From: Atherix ibis
Lineage: Eukaryota; Arthropoda; Insecta; Diptera; Athericidae
Direction of reading: 5' to 3'
NCBI GenBank assembly: GCA_958298945.1
Contig: OY282609.1
Coordinates: 62,282,220-62,346,219, forward strand
DNA: 64,000 bases
Made by a program: the position numbers and the translations under genes. Position 1 is the stretch's first letter. Each line of letters opens with the position of its first letter. Positions 14,701-26,700 of this stretch are shown here, one piece after another. The notes under the pieces were generated by a model. The model saw nothing but the letters and a program-made list of their open reading frames with translations. It was not told where the DNA came from and searched no databases.

Positions 14701-17219
14701 AAATTTATATCTTATAAGAATTACAGAAATTTCTTATTTATAACACTATAATTTTTATTGTTATAATTCAATAAACTATTACTATAAATTTTTGCTTATG
14801 AAATAGTTAGTCACCCAAAGATGTAGATGTTTTAAAAATTTAAATAAATTTGGGTTGTTTTCGTATCCACAAATGTGTGTTTACATCAGAAATATTTGCA
14901 GCACTTACCACTCATCATCGTATAACTTCGAATGGTTAAGGCAGAAAAGAATTAAAACAAAAATAACGAAACTTCCATGCGTACCATGAGATTGGAAATG
15001 ACACATGGTGGATACTAGACTTTGGTGAACGACATCAATCTGTATGGTCTTATTTTACAGCTCTGTTACTATCACATTGCCTTCCCGTATATGACTACAA
15101 CCTGTCGTGAATCTTTGCGCGATCTATTCTATGGTATTCTGACCAACATTTCAACTTGTCATGTAAGCTGGTACAATGGCACATAGTTGTGCGTTGCCAT
15201 TGCACTTGTTGCAGCAGTTCAGAAACAGTACACATTAAATCTATAAGACCATAAAGAGAGCTAGGAGTAAAAGAATTCAGAAATTTTCACAATTTAGACT
15301 TTGCCCTTTATTTTCGAATAATTTGTTTATCACATTCTTGTAATATATTTATTTGCTAAAGGAACTTTCATTGATAATATTTTTTCTTTTCACCTGATTT
15401 ATTATTATCATTATAATTATTTTATTAGTTCTGTGGAAAATATCTGTTTTTCTAAATACAAGTTATCGATAACTTTTTAATCCTTATTTTTACATTTATT
15501 TCTGACATCGACAAGTTTGCGTTAATTTCAGACATACCAACGTACAGGTACGAATACATCCAAATATGAACTGTCTATGATAAAACCAATCCTTCATTCG
15601 CAGATCAGAGTTCAGTCATCAGAAATGAATTGAATATTTTTCATGGTCATCGATTTAGGAATCACAGGCCATGTCACGGTTATCCTATCCGCGCACTGAC
15701 CAAGTATGTGCACCCAACTTGTCGTCTAGTTCATATTAACATACGGACTCGTTCGTGCATTTGTAGCTCAACCGAAACTGAACAACATAGCACCGTGAGT
15801 TGAAAACCCCAATGACACATATGACTGAACGAGATTCTGCTGGTCATCCCGACACGATGACATTAAACCATTCTTAGGGTAATTATCAAAAGTGACAGCA
15901 TGCACAATTCCTAAGATAATGGCTAATTGATTTTTATTTACGGCCAACAAAACAACAAAACGATGATACACGATCGTCTTCTTGTTCATCATACATCTTC
16001 GCTTTGCTCTTCACCGTTTTCCCCATTCTATTGGGTTATTATCTTCATTCCATCGTATTTAATTTCCTTGCCGCTTTACACGAACCTTCGTCGTCCACAC
16101 AAATTTTTAAAACTCCTTAAGAAGAGGGTAAACTCTGCCTGAGAACATAGACTCAAATAAAGGAGTTCGAATGCTTCTTTTCTTTATGTACATACACATA
16201 TTGAATGGTTTAGCATATACAGGCTGGATAGTTGGTACTAAGTATACACCGCAACCAAGTAAGGATTGCTGAAACTTTTTCTAGTCTTTGAATTCAAATC
16301 TTTTTATATTTTCTTTTCTGAAACTTGTGCTAATTCTCCAACGATCTTACATGTATTGTCCATTTTTTTTTCCTTATTTTAAGCAATTTCCTACTCAGTG
16401 TCATTCCCTTACTATGATTAGTCTTCGTTTTGATTTATATTCTCAGCTGTATAAAATTTCAAAAAAGGGGTAGTAAGTTATTTCAATACAGACAAAAAAT
16501 TGAATTAAGGCAGAAAAATCAATTCCAATGCGTTCTATAAAAGTGAGAACTTAAGCACACAAAGATTGAAGTTGAATCGCAGAGAGAAAGAAACCTTGCT
16601 AAAATTCCACAATTAGGTACAGTTCTTGTCAATTTTTCCCCGATCCTTCTCATTATTGCAAATGCAATGACTATAATACTATTAAAGAATAATTTAATTC
16701 ATAGATTAATCTTATATAATATTGATTGGTGGCCCTGTGATATTAAAAAAAAAATATTTGGACATTGAATTCACCTCAGTTTATTGTATCTTAGAGCCAT
16801 ATATTTTATTATTGTCGTGTATTGTTCCTTTAGTCGCCTTTTAGGACACGCATGAAATACCGTAGGACTATTCTAACTTCCAGCTCTACACGGAAGGTAT
16901 TATTTAATTAGGTAATTTGTTTGTTGTCGTGCGTACGCAATATACTAAATTGTACAGATTAGTTATAGACTTCTATTAAGATATAATATTTACAATAGCC
17001 TCGATAAAGTAATTTTATAGAATTAATTTCTTCGAATTTTTATAAAAGTACATATAAATTTTCGATTAGTATTTTAAATATAATTTTGTAAATTTTATTA
17101 GTTTTAAAATTTCAGGATAAGATTCGTCGGCAAATACGAGGTGTGGCAGTGAGATCAATTTGGCAGCTAATCCGAATAGCTAAAATTGTAGTTCCACTTA
17201 GGCCTGCAGAACAAGCAAT
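5761..17219. other. Non-coding, upstream intron or 5' flank of ds
   Basis: No exon recognised. Holds several TACTCGTA/TACGAGTA octamers (7344, 8582, 8600, 8715, 9669, 11229, 12458), the GAT tract at 10951 and a locally GC-richer patch at about 13860-14220 with a short inverted repeat (ATTACAATT...AATTGTAAT near 14224-14251). Open frames up to about 105 codons here look like chance. Confidence 0.55.
10951..11001 (+). repeat. GAT-rich degenerate triplet repeat
   Basis: Runs of GATGATGATGAG/GATGAC. It produces an apparent acidic peptide in one frame (about 92 codons, no ATG start), which I read as a repeat artefact. Confidence 0.7.
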
Positions 17220-17700
17220 TACACGACCCTATAAATAAGTGAAGTTATGTTTTTGTAGTGTGTTACGAAAAATGTATCAGTGAAATTTTGGCAAACAGGT
17301 GCGAGTTTGACTTTGTAAATGATAGAACGAACCTTAAGGGAAAATTCCTTATCAAGAGCACAGATACGTTGGTGACATGGAGCATTTTTGGAAGGCTGAA
17401 AAGCAGTCGAAAGAGAATCTCGGTCAGAAAAGCTTTCAACATCGCAAACTAATGAAAATATGGAATGAGTGTGAGATCGCTCACACTCGTTCCGATCAAC
17501 ATTGAAACTGATGAGTGAGTACTTGAAAGTACTCATCATCAGTTTCAATATTCTACAATGACAAGGCTCCCTGTCACACGCCCATATCCCTTATAAGTTT
17601 TTGTCTAAAGAAAAAAGGATTCCTGTGGTTCTCTAGCCCGATATACCATCTAATCTAAGTCCGCGTAACTTTTAGTTGTTGTCATCTCCAAAGTCAAAAA
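17220..17700 (+). mobile_element. Decayed mariner-like element, family 1, copy 2, with internal palindromes
   Basis: A transposase remnant. The left part (GTGTGTTACGAAAAATG at 17259-17275, then a stretch around 17370-17450 containing CTTTCAACATCGCAAACTAATG) matches the copies at 1-501 and 20798-21574. Further right a frame reads YNDKAPCHTP (about 17552-17580), the mariner second-aspartate motif (usual form HDNAPCH), followed by FLSKEKGFLWF and a degenerate third-aspartate region up to about 17680. No terminal repeats are visible. The middle is replaced by two tandem palindromes (17462-17549). Pseudogenised. Confidence 0.65.
17462..17549. repeat. Two adjacent near-perfect palindromes
   Basis: Palindrome 1: 14-bp arms 17462-17475 and 17480-17493, one mismatch, 4-nt spacer. 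Palindrome 2: arms 17501-17524 and 17527-17549, 23-24 bp with one indel and a 2-nt spacer. They sit where a mariner relic should carry the middle of its transposase, suggesting that deletion was accompanied by templated inverted duplication. Confidence 0.9.
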
Positions 17701-20082
17701 ACACTTGAAAGGGTCAACAACTATTTTATGAAAATTAAATAAATTTGTTGTAAAAAATATTAATTTTTTAAATTATGAAATTAAATAAATTTTTCGTTTA
17801 ATTTATATAATTTTAAATTAGATAGAATGCTATTAAAACTTTAATGTCTTCGTATTAAAAACAGTGAAAACAAACTTACACTAGTAAGATGAATAAATAC
17901 AATAATTTTTCTATTCTTTTAACAAGCCGCTATTAATTCTTGAATAAATTACTAACATGATTGTAAAGAGTGCGGCCATTACAAAGAGTTTCTCCGTATC
18001 CGTATAATACCAGTAGTTTCTTGCATTTATATAAAGAAGAGCTCCTTCTTTTTTGTGTTTGTTATATACGGGGATAATCCTAATGCAATTGCAATAAGAG
18101 AAATTTTCTAATGAAGTTGATGATGAATTTTAAAGTGGGTAATTGTAAATCTAGCAGCATTCAAAAAACATTATTTTCTGTTAATTTTTTTCATTATAAT
18201 ATTGATTGTAATGATAGGCAAAGACGTTATCGATGAAGTTGCTAATGATAATATCGAGAAAAAAAATAGTTAAGCTATAGAAGCTTGAATGCATTACAAA
18301 TTTAAAAATCTCTTTTCGTTATTATGGAAGAACAATTTTTTGTTAAGAAATTAACTAATAGAAGAGAGGAATGCTTTTTGAAAATGCCACTTTATTTTGT
18401 TTTTCGGAAATTCGAGATTTTATGTTAATACTTTGCGTATAGATTAACCTAAACAAATATTGAGTTAAGGCAGTAGTTGGCCATTTGAACTTGTGAGTCT
18501 AGAGTTAAGTAAACATCAAATAACAGAACGACCTGTTTGAAGATCTTAAAATTATAAAGTTAATGCCGCCGGAAAAAATACAATATATGCAGCAGCGGTA
18601 TTGACTTTTCACAAATTTTTATACATTTAATCTTTAATATTGAAGGAATCTTTTTTTTAAATTTCAATTTTATACTTATTTGTTCTCGCACGGTTATTAG
18701 TATGCACTCGTAAGTATATAGACTTTTGGATATGTTGCTTTAACTTATTGACTTTTCTTTGCCAGTAAATTTTTCATCTTATAGGTACCAATTATTACTT
18801 ATAGCAATATACTTTTTTAAAATAATATGAAATTTTATAATTGACAAAGATTATTTATTTAAAAAAATGCATGATTATATTTTAGCTCCTCATTTAGCAA
18901 AATAATAATATTATACTTATTTTTATTCACTTTAACAGTTAAAGCAAAAAAGTTTTTGTAACAGTTATGCACCTGTAACGTAAAATTTCAACGAATTTTT
19001 GGTATTTAAGTTGAAATTGAATCTTTATTAGTACATACATGTAAGTAAATACTTACTTTATTTTGCTAACCAAATCTTTTCAATATTTTAGCGAATAACG
19101 ACAACAATTTTTCACATGTTCGGTTATATTCTTAAGTTATAAATGCTTAAGCATTTTCGATAATCAGTAATCGGATACTTGTCAAAGAAATTAATAAATA
19201 AATATGAAATTTAAAATATATGCCCATCAGTACGATGCAAGTATACAGTGTTCTTTTATTTAATTCATAAATTTGGTTATTTCTTAAAGGATAAATCACA
19301 TAATTTCAACATACCGTATTAAAATTTTACATTTTTGTTTTTAAGTAACGAATTTTTGTTCAGCTTAATATTCTTTCCAACAAATCTGACTAATAACATT
19401 GTTGAAAATTATTCGGGTTTCACATAAGTATGTAGGTATGAATATGAAAAACTTAAAAAATTCAGATGTATTGTATACTCGTATATATTGTTGGATTATT
19501 AAAAAAATTGGCTATGAGTTTTCGTTATTGGAATTTTACAAAAAATATACACAATTGTCACAGACTCTTGTCATAAGTAAATAAATCAAACTAACCACAA
19601 ATGAAATTTTTCAAAAATTTTTAGGAACATAGTAAAGTTTCTCAAATTGTACATAAGTTCTTATATCAGATACCAAGAAGCCTTTCACACCTTTCTACTG
19701 CCACTGCCATTATTATAAATACTAACTACCATTATAGCAGAAAGAATAGATTCAATTGACGAAATATAAAATTTTTATTTAAAGAAATCCCGGATATCAG
19801 ATAAACGCAGAATAAAAAAATATTATTTCTTTAAAAATAAGAAAAATTATAAAAGAAAATAAAAAATTCTTGAATAAAGAAAGCACAAATTCTCAGTACA
19901 CGTACTACATCTTTGCATCCCTATCACATATATTCACATTTCAACGGCTATATATCATTTATAAACGCGATATTAATCAACTCAAGGTTTGGTTCAGTTT
20001 AGTTTAGCGTTGTAAAAGTACAATGTTGCAATTGAGTCACACATGTCTCTTTGTAGGTTGTCACAAATAATACGGTATCCGC

Positions 20083-20144
20083 CGACGACAACGACGATGG
20101 CAATAAGAACAACAGCAACAACGATACCGACAACTATGATGACT
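20083..20144 (+). repeat. CAA/CGA-rich degenerate triplet repeat
   Basis: Degenerate ACAACGACGATGGC / AACAGCAACAACG units. Gives a threonine-rich open frame of about 66 codons (20043-20243) without other coding support. Confidence 0.65.
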
Positions 20145-20395
20145 ACCATTGGTACCTGGGTACCTGACCCGCAGCATCAATCGACTCCTAGCACATCTTC
20201 AAAGCAAAATCTAAATTTTCTAGCCAACACTTTTAGCCATTAACTTAACAGTGCAGTGGCCAGATTCTGGAAAAATTTGTTTCTTGTACGTGTGCCTCTG
20301 GATTTACGTTTTAACATTTTCTCAAGTGATGGATATCACAAAATGGTTGAATAAAACTAAATTGGGTATTTGTCAACACACAATACTCATATGTA

Positions 20396-20414
20396 CATAT
20401 ATATATATATATAA
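20396..20414. repeat. (AT)n microsatellite
   Basis: About nine TA/AT dinucleotides following TATGTACATATA. Confidence 0.85.
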
Positions 20415-20797
20415 ATACGCGTATATAAATTTAAAAAGGCGTTAAGGAATTTTTCTTTTGAAGAAATTCCGAAACGCAGTGCAGTGGATTTGGATCATTT
20501 TCTACGTGAACGTGTAACATGTGAAAAGATGTATGGTGAATTTTGTAACAAAAATTCTATATTAAATTTTGTTCATATAAAAAACAAGAACAAATTTAAG
20601 AACCTGAAGTGATATACAATTTTTAATATATTTTTTTAAGTAAAATTTATATTATTCATGTTTATATGAGTAAATTATAGCAATTATATCAAATTCATTT
20701 AAAATGCAAATATGAAAAATAAAATACAAAAATATATACCAATTGAAAAAATTTCCAGAATTATTCTAAATAGTTCAACGTTACTTTATAAGGGATA

Positions 20798-21574
20798 GGA
20801 TAGAAAAGTAATGAGATACTTGTACGTTAGTCCTTCCTTGATAAGCAGTACAAGTTTCAACCTCTCAGGTGCCTATACGATTCTATAGAGTGTGAAGGTG
20901 CATTACGAAAAATGGAATAGCGTAATTTGTAGCAACGATGTTCAATTAAATTTTGACTTAAAAGAACTTGTAACGAGTCTGTGGGAAATATTACTTATCA
21001 AAAGCATTTTAAAGGTGACATAAAGCATTTTTGAAGGACCAAGAACCAGTAAAAAACGAACCTCGTTCGCGGAGGCTTCAACATCGAATACAAATGAAAA
21101 TATGGAACTAGTGGAGACTCTTCTGAGGTTAGACCGTCGATCAACATGGTAGGTTGGATCCTTAAAAGGCTCAAAAAAAGTGTTATCGCGGAAGAACGAA
21201 TATTGCAGACACTTGGATGGTTTATTATGAAAAAGCTCTAGGCCGTTTCCATGAATGAGTTTTTATCCAATAACAAAATGGAATCCAGTCCCCGTTTTTC
21301 GCCTGATATAAATATATGTGACTTTTGTTTCGATTTCCCAAGATAAAAAAAAATATTGAAAGGATATCATCTTAGTATTGTCGATCACCTTTAAATGAAT
21401 ATAATAGAGGACCTACTGTAGTTGATTCAAGTTTAAGCTTTTCCCCACTACTACGAAGAGTAGAAACGACGTCTTTACCGACTTATAGTTACCCAACGTA
21501 AGTATTATTAATATATGAAAATAATATAAAATTGTCGCAAAAAAAAACTATCCAGTATCATTACTTTTCTGCCA
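20798..21574 (+). mobile_element. Decayed mariner-like element, family 1, copy 3 (both ends present)
   Basis: About 777 bp between imperfect terminal inverted repeats: left GGATAGAAAAGTAATGAGAT, right complement TGGCAGAAAAGTAATGATAC. Each end is next to a TA dinucleotide (20796-20797 and 21575-21576), as expected for mariner target duplication. Interior traces include the TTACGAAAAATGG stretch near 20905, CTTCAACATCGAATACAAATG near 21079 (helix-turn-helix/linker region) and a frame ending CDFCFDFPR near 21330, resembling the CDFFLFPK motif after the third catalytic aspartate. It is shorter than the usual 1.3-kb mariner and full of stops, so non-autonomous. Confidence 0.65.
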
Positions 21575-22867
21575 TATATCGTATACTTTCGTTTTCATAA
21601 TAACAACGGTTTGAGGAGTATGATAAGTATGTATATAGATAAATCTGCTGAAACAATAAAAATTAACTTCACTTATCCTTTAGTAATATAATATGAATTA
21701 TCAATATTTATCTTCTGGTAAAAGTATATCTGTCTTATTATCATATAATCTATTATAAAACGCATAAAAACAATCGCATATACATAAAAAATTAAAATTA
21801 AATAAATAAAAATGTACACGATAAGATGATAATCTATAAGTTTCGACATAACGATCGATCTGTTTTTCAAATTTGGTTTATTATTGAAATTGAGCATTCA
21901 GATCAGATCGAACGACTGGTATTTAAGTCAATTCGAATAAAAGTCTTATAGAGTAGCTGAATATTTACGACTACAAAAACCGATGAGAGAAAGAGAATAT
22001 TACCACCACGACGGATTATCTAACAAAGTAATTTGAGCATTTGGTGACTGCGATCACCCATGCTGAATTTGGCTAACGTACGAGCACTATTTCGTATATA
22101 AACATAACATATGAACTTTAAATGCTAGCAATTTTACAAAATAAAATATAAAAGCCAACAACTCAATGTTTATGCAAAAATATATAGTATTGGATAGTTT
22201 CAGATACTTGCAGATGATATTTGGAAGTAAGTTGGCATAGTTAGGAAAATTTAACTTTTTGAGTACGGGGTCGAAGAAGGTAGCACAGTTAGATAGTTAC
22301 AAAGCCTCAAAATTAAGCACCTAGGCAAGCTTGCTAAAGTATTTAAACCGGTAGACGATATGAAGAGAAGAGATCTGAATAGACAAGCAGGTAAGGAAGC
22401 ATCAAAAAGCCCAATACGAACGACTTGTGATGATAGAGAGTGAGGCATTTAGAATGGTTCGAGAATCGGTAATCGACATAAATCAATTCCAATCCCGTTA
22501 CATATTCAATCAATTCAACAATATCATGAGACGTACAATGCGAATCCGATCGGATCCGATTGGCGCGAACACCGTCAATCTTGCTTCCTTTCTAAACAAA
22601 AACCAAGTATTAGATATCATATATGCAGATTTGACTAAATGGAATATTTTATGTCTTCTATGCAGTAATATGCTCAATTGAATAATAATAGTAACTAGTT
22701 ATAAATGACACAATATGCATATGTGTATAGTGCGAAAGAAATATAATTAAAATTGCAAAATAATTTGAACAAAGAAATTTTTTTTTCTACATGTAAAAAA
22801 GTATTTCTGAAATTTCACAATTGTTTGTGACAAAAAAATCTTCAATTAATAAAATTTTCATTTTTAA
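21575..22867. other. Non-coding between mariner families 1 and 2
   Basis: No supported gene. A slightly GC-richer patch at 22490-22570 has GAATCCGATCGGATCCGATT, a partly palindromic run, inside an 84-codon frame lacking family resemblance. Confidence 0.5.
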
Positions 22868-22869
22868 TA

Positions 22870-23756
22870 TACGAGGTCTGTTCAAAGAGTATCGCGAATT
22901 TTGAATTTCCGCGGGTAACGTATATTAGATTTTCGATTTTTTCTGGCGTTATGTTGGTACTCATGTCTCTCACCACTTATACAGACAAGTTCGGCAATTT
23001 TGAATGTTCAGTTAATTTTTGACAGCTGCTTTGCTTGCACGTGTTTTGGTTCGTCTTCGATTTTTGCTCAATTTCGACCAAAAACAGCATCGCATTAACA
23101 TTGCTAAGGAGCATGGGTTTATGGTTATAAACCATATACGAATCATGGGTTTATGGTTATGACGGGGAAACTAAAGCTCAATCATCCCAATGGAAGCTGC
23201 CGCACGAGCCAAGACCAAAAAAAGCGCCAAGTTCGGTCGAATGTAAAGGTTTTGCTTACAGTTTTCTTAGATTACAGGGGCGTAGTGCATTATGAGTTCT
23301 TGCCGCAGGGTAGAACGGTCAATAAGGAATATTACCTGCAAGCTATGCGCAAGTTGCGCTAAGCAATCCGCCAGAAACGCCCGGATTTGTGGAAGAACAA
23401 AAATTGGCTTTTGCCATTTTTGGCCAAAACCAACAAACTAATAATGCCACAGCCACCGTATTGCCCAGCTCTGGCCCCCTGTAACTTTTTCTTGTTTTCC
23501 GAAACTGAAGAGCGCCATGAAAGGACGACGCTACGCTACGATTGAGGAGATAAAGACTGCATCGAAGGAGGAGCTGAACAAGATCACAAAAAATGAATTT
23601 TTGAAGTGCTTCGAGGATTGGAAAAAACGTTGGCATAAGTGTATAATATCTGGTGGGGATTACTTTGAAGGGGACAAAATAGATATTCATGAATAAATAA
23701 ATAGTTTTTGGAAAAAAAAACACAAAATTCGCGATACTTTTTGAACACACCTTGTA
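22870..23756 (+). mobile_element. Internally deleted mariner-like element, family 2, with intact ends
   Basis: Flanked by TA target-site duplications (22868-22869 and 23757-23758) and bounded by 34-bp terminal inverted repeats (22870-22903 and 23723-23756) that differ at three positions. The element is 887 bp; full mariners are about 1.3 kb. The region between the 5' leader and a YGYD-like transposase stretch is missing, with a repeated CATGGGTTTATGGTTAT (23112-23128 and 23146-23162) at the join. It carries a broken transposase described separately. The well-kept ends mean it could have been mobilised in trans. Confidence 0.85.
23060..23696 (+). pseudogene. Mariner transposase pseudogene (D,D34D type)
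   Basis: Encoded remnants run from a short N-terminal piece to a typical mariner C-terminus (GDYFEGDKIDIHE then TAA 23694-23696). The first catalytic Asp is present in VFLDYRGVVH (GAT 23270-23272). The second is gone: compared with the copy at 49128, 42 nt (in frame) after about 23415 are deleted, removing the HDNA-type motif. The third is replaced by Ala in PPYCPAL (GCT 23468-23470, normally SPDL). There is also an in-frame TAA at 23360-23362 and a one-base insertion near 23495-23500. Catalytically dead on several counts. Confidence 0.85.
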
Positions 23757-23758
23757 TA

Positions 23759-26700
23759 TAAAGCTGACAGTTACCTCCTCCCACCATACTTAAATAATTT
23801 TTTTTAAGAAGCATAAACATGATGCGGCATTTTATAATTTACAAATTTTTCATTTTAAATACTCTATCCTAATTAAAACTATTTATTTTGACTTATATCA
23901 AAAATATTTTGGTATTATTATATAAAAAAATATATAATTGATTATTAATAATTTCTTATCAATTATAGTTGTTTTATTGAAACTATTTCAAAATTTATAG
24001 TAAACTGAATTTAATAATGTGATGAAGAAAAATAAAATTAAATCAAAATTGGTTCATTCCTCTATACGATTAAAAAAATGAAAAAATATCGCAACTTATT
24101 AATGATTTATATCTAAGTCTCTTAATTTACGAGTACAGAATTTTAGTAAATAATTTTTGTGTTCGAATATCATATGTAGATATACTTATAGATACATTTG
24201 AACAAACGATAGAGTTGAAAATATTGTAATATATTGCCGCAAGGAACACCCACACACCTTGAAATCTTCCATCAAACTCCACTTCTATTAAACAAATGGA
24301 TTTGAAATGCTCAGAACTAATATGACATTGGCTGGATAGTTGGTCAATTCTTCTTTCAAGTTTGTGGTCGAAAAGATATTCTTCAATCCATCTATCTATC
24401 CGCATGGAGTTAAAGTACACATTTTTCACATGATTACGATTTGTCGATTACCCTCCATCACTGATTACCGCCACTCTCTTTTGCCAGTTCATAATAAATT
24501 TTAAGACTTATATTTTTTTTGTTAACTGAATATTTTCTTATTGTTTGTGAAGAAGAAAAAATCTGCCTTAAAAGAAAAACTGTTGCAAAGAAAACGAAGG
24601 ATATTGATTATCGAATTAGTGATTGTATTTTGGATATTTTCGTACGGTGTACTCACAAAATATTCAGTACTTTTCGTACAATTCGATATGATGGTGAGAA
24701 AATATGACAAATTGCCATAATTTATTTAACTGGCAGTAATGTTATAATGACGAGATTATTATTTCTCACAATACTCATATTTGGTATTTTTTTTCCTCTA
24801 ATTTAGTATTTTTCTTGCAATAAGTTAGCGTGCTTAATATTTTCGAATTATTTTATAAATTAGTCATAATTGAGAAAATAATATCGAACAATTTTCAGTT
24901 CTTCATTTCTGTCTTAATTAAGATGAATTTTGGAGATATTGGTTTTTTTTCACTAGCATAGTTCGAACACCTATTTTACTTATCTTAATATATGTACAAT
25001 GAATTTTTCTTTAAAAAAATGTCTAACGTAATCGTTAGTAAAAATATTATAATAATATAAACTTTAATAAAATATACATAAAAAAATTCTTCAAAATACA
25101 TACAGTCCTACAATAAACATCAGGCCAAAATGTTATCTTGAAAACGATAAGTACATTGAAATCATCGGCAATTATTTCGTTCATGACCTCAGTGTAAAGT
25201 GTAAGAAATTCTTTAAAACAATAATATTAAAATTAAATTCATACCTGTCAATTGAAGGTACCTGCATTTTTGGAAAGTTGGTGTAATTTCCAACTAAATA
25301 ATGATAGGTTTTGTACAGAAATTCAAATTAAAAGAGAATACTTATTCGAGCATAATTATTAATTAATATTCATTTAATTTATGTATAGAATTTATGTATT
25401 TGTAAAATTGATATCAACGCAATTGATTGAAATTTGAATATAGCTATATCAGGTCAAAGTAAAAATACTATTGTGAAAAAATAAAGACTATTTAACATAC
25501 ACTTATACTATTTATTTTAGAATATGTTATCAAAAAATAAAGTTTTTAAAGCAATTAAAAAAAACACAAAGGACATCGATATAAAATGTTATATATTTTA
25601 ATAAATAAAAACTTCAGGTAACATATCTTTGCACCCAAGAGTAACGCATTATCAAATTGTATAAAAACACATGCCAGTGATAATTGTTGTAGAAAATTGT
25701 TGTCATTGCACACAAGTGCATAAATTCACTCAATTCGCGATGCAATGATATGTGCCCAAGAAATGCTGATGAAAAAAATTTAAGTATTTTGGAATTCCGT
25801 GATTTGAAAGAATGAAAATTTCGGGACAATCTTCTTCTTATTCGCAAATTTTTCTTCACCTTTTGTGCCAATTTCCAACTTGAGATTTTTTTTCGTTTTC
25901 ATTCGAAGAGAAAAATGTGAGTTTAGTTTTCGGTTTTTTCTTCATCGGACATAAAATTTTTTTATTTTTTTTTTTCATTTCAATCAAATCTAAAGCCATA
26001 AACAGACTTTATATAATAAGCATCAAAATACACATGATGAGCGGCTATATAATTTTAGGCACAAAAATATCGACGTTGATATACGCGCAGAATTGACGGA
26101 GATACCACCACACAGTCCCAATGATCATTTGGATAGGGTGTGATGAGGAAGAAGGTATTGAGAAATAGAATTGGCAAAAATTTCAAAGCACCTCCAACTA
26201 AGTGGCTGAAGCCTATACTTTTCTCGAGTTCGGTAAATAATTACTCACCGAATACAAATGTACTCATACGTCCAACTTGGACGATTGCATTCTGGCTTTT
26301 AATATTTGCTCTCTTTATTATTTTAGTTAGCTTAACGCAGTATTACTCATATATCTTTGAGTTTTGATGGACTTTTGCGTATCATAACTTCAGAGGAAAT
26401 TCTCTACCATCCTTCTCAAAATTCTTAAGCTACTTCTTCAAAATGTCTTCCTCTTTTCATTTGTACAGTTCCTCGGTTCCAAAATAAACTATTGATGATG
26501 GTGATTGTGCTCGTACTTCGTATGTACAGACGCAAATTGTTGGTGGTGAAACGATGAAATTGGAAAGAAATGATTTCTACAATCATGATTGAGAATGAAA
26601 TCGCGATGATGGCTATGATAATACAGACTGCAATTCGGTTCTTATACTATAAAGATGATGATGATGTTTCTTAAGATGATTTCAATTTTGGAGCTGTTTT

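Larger units (their letters stand above)
17701..20797. other. Non-coding between two mariner relics
   Basis: AT-rich sequence with no recognised gene. Contains an octamer at 19476, the CAA/CGA repeat at 20083 and the (AT)n at 20396. Confidence 0.55.

Noticed and set aside
20043..20243. Thr-rich 66-codon frame
   Set aside because: It coincides with a degenerate CAA/CGA triplet repeat and lacks any other coding sign.
23343..23820. Minus-strand frames of 135 and 78 codons
   Set aside because: They are antisense to the mariner transposase remnant.
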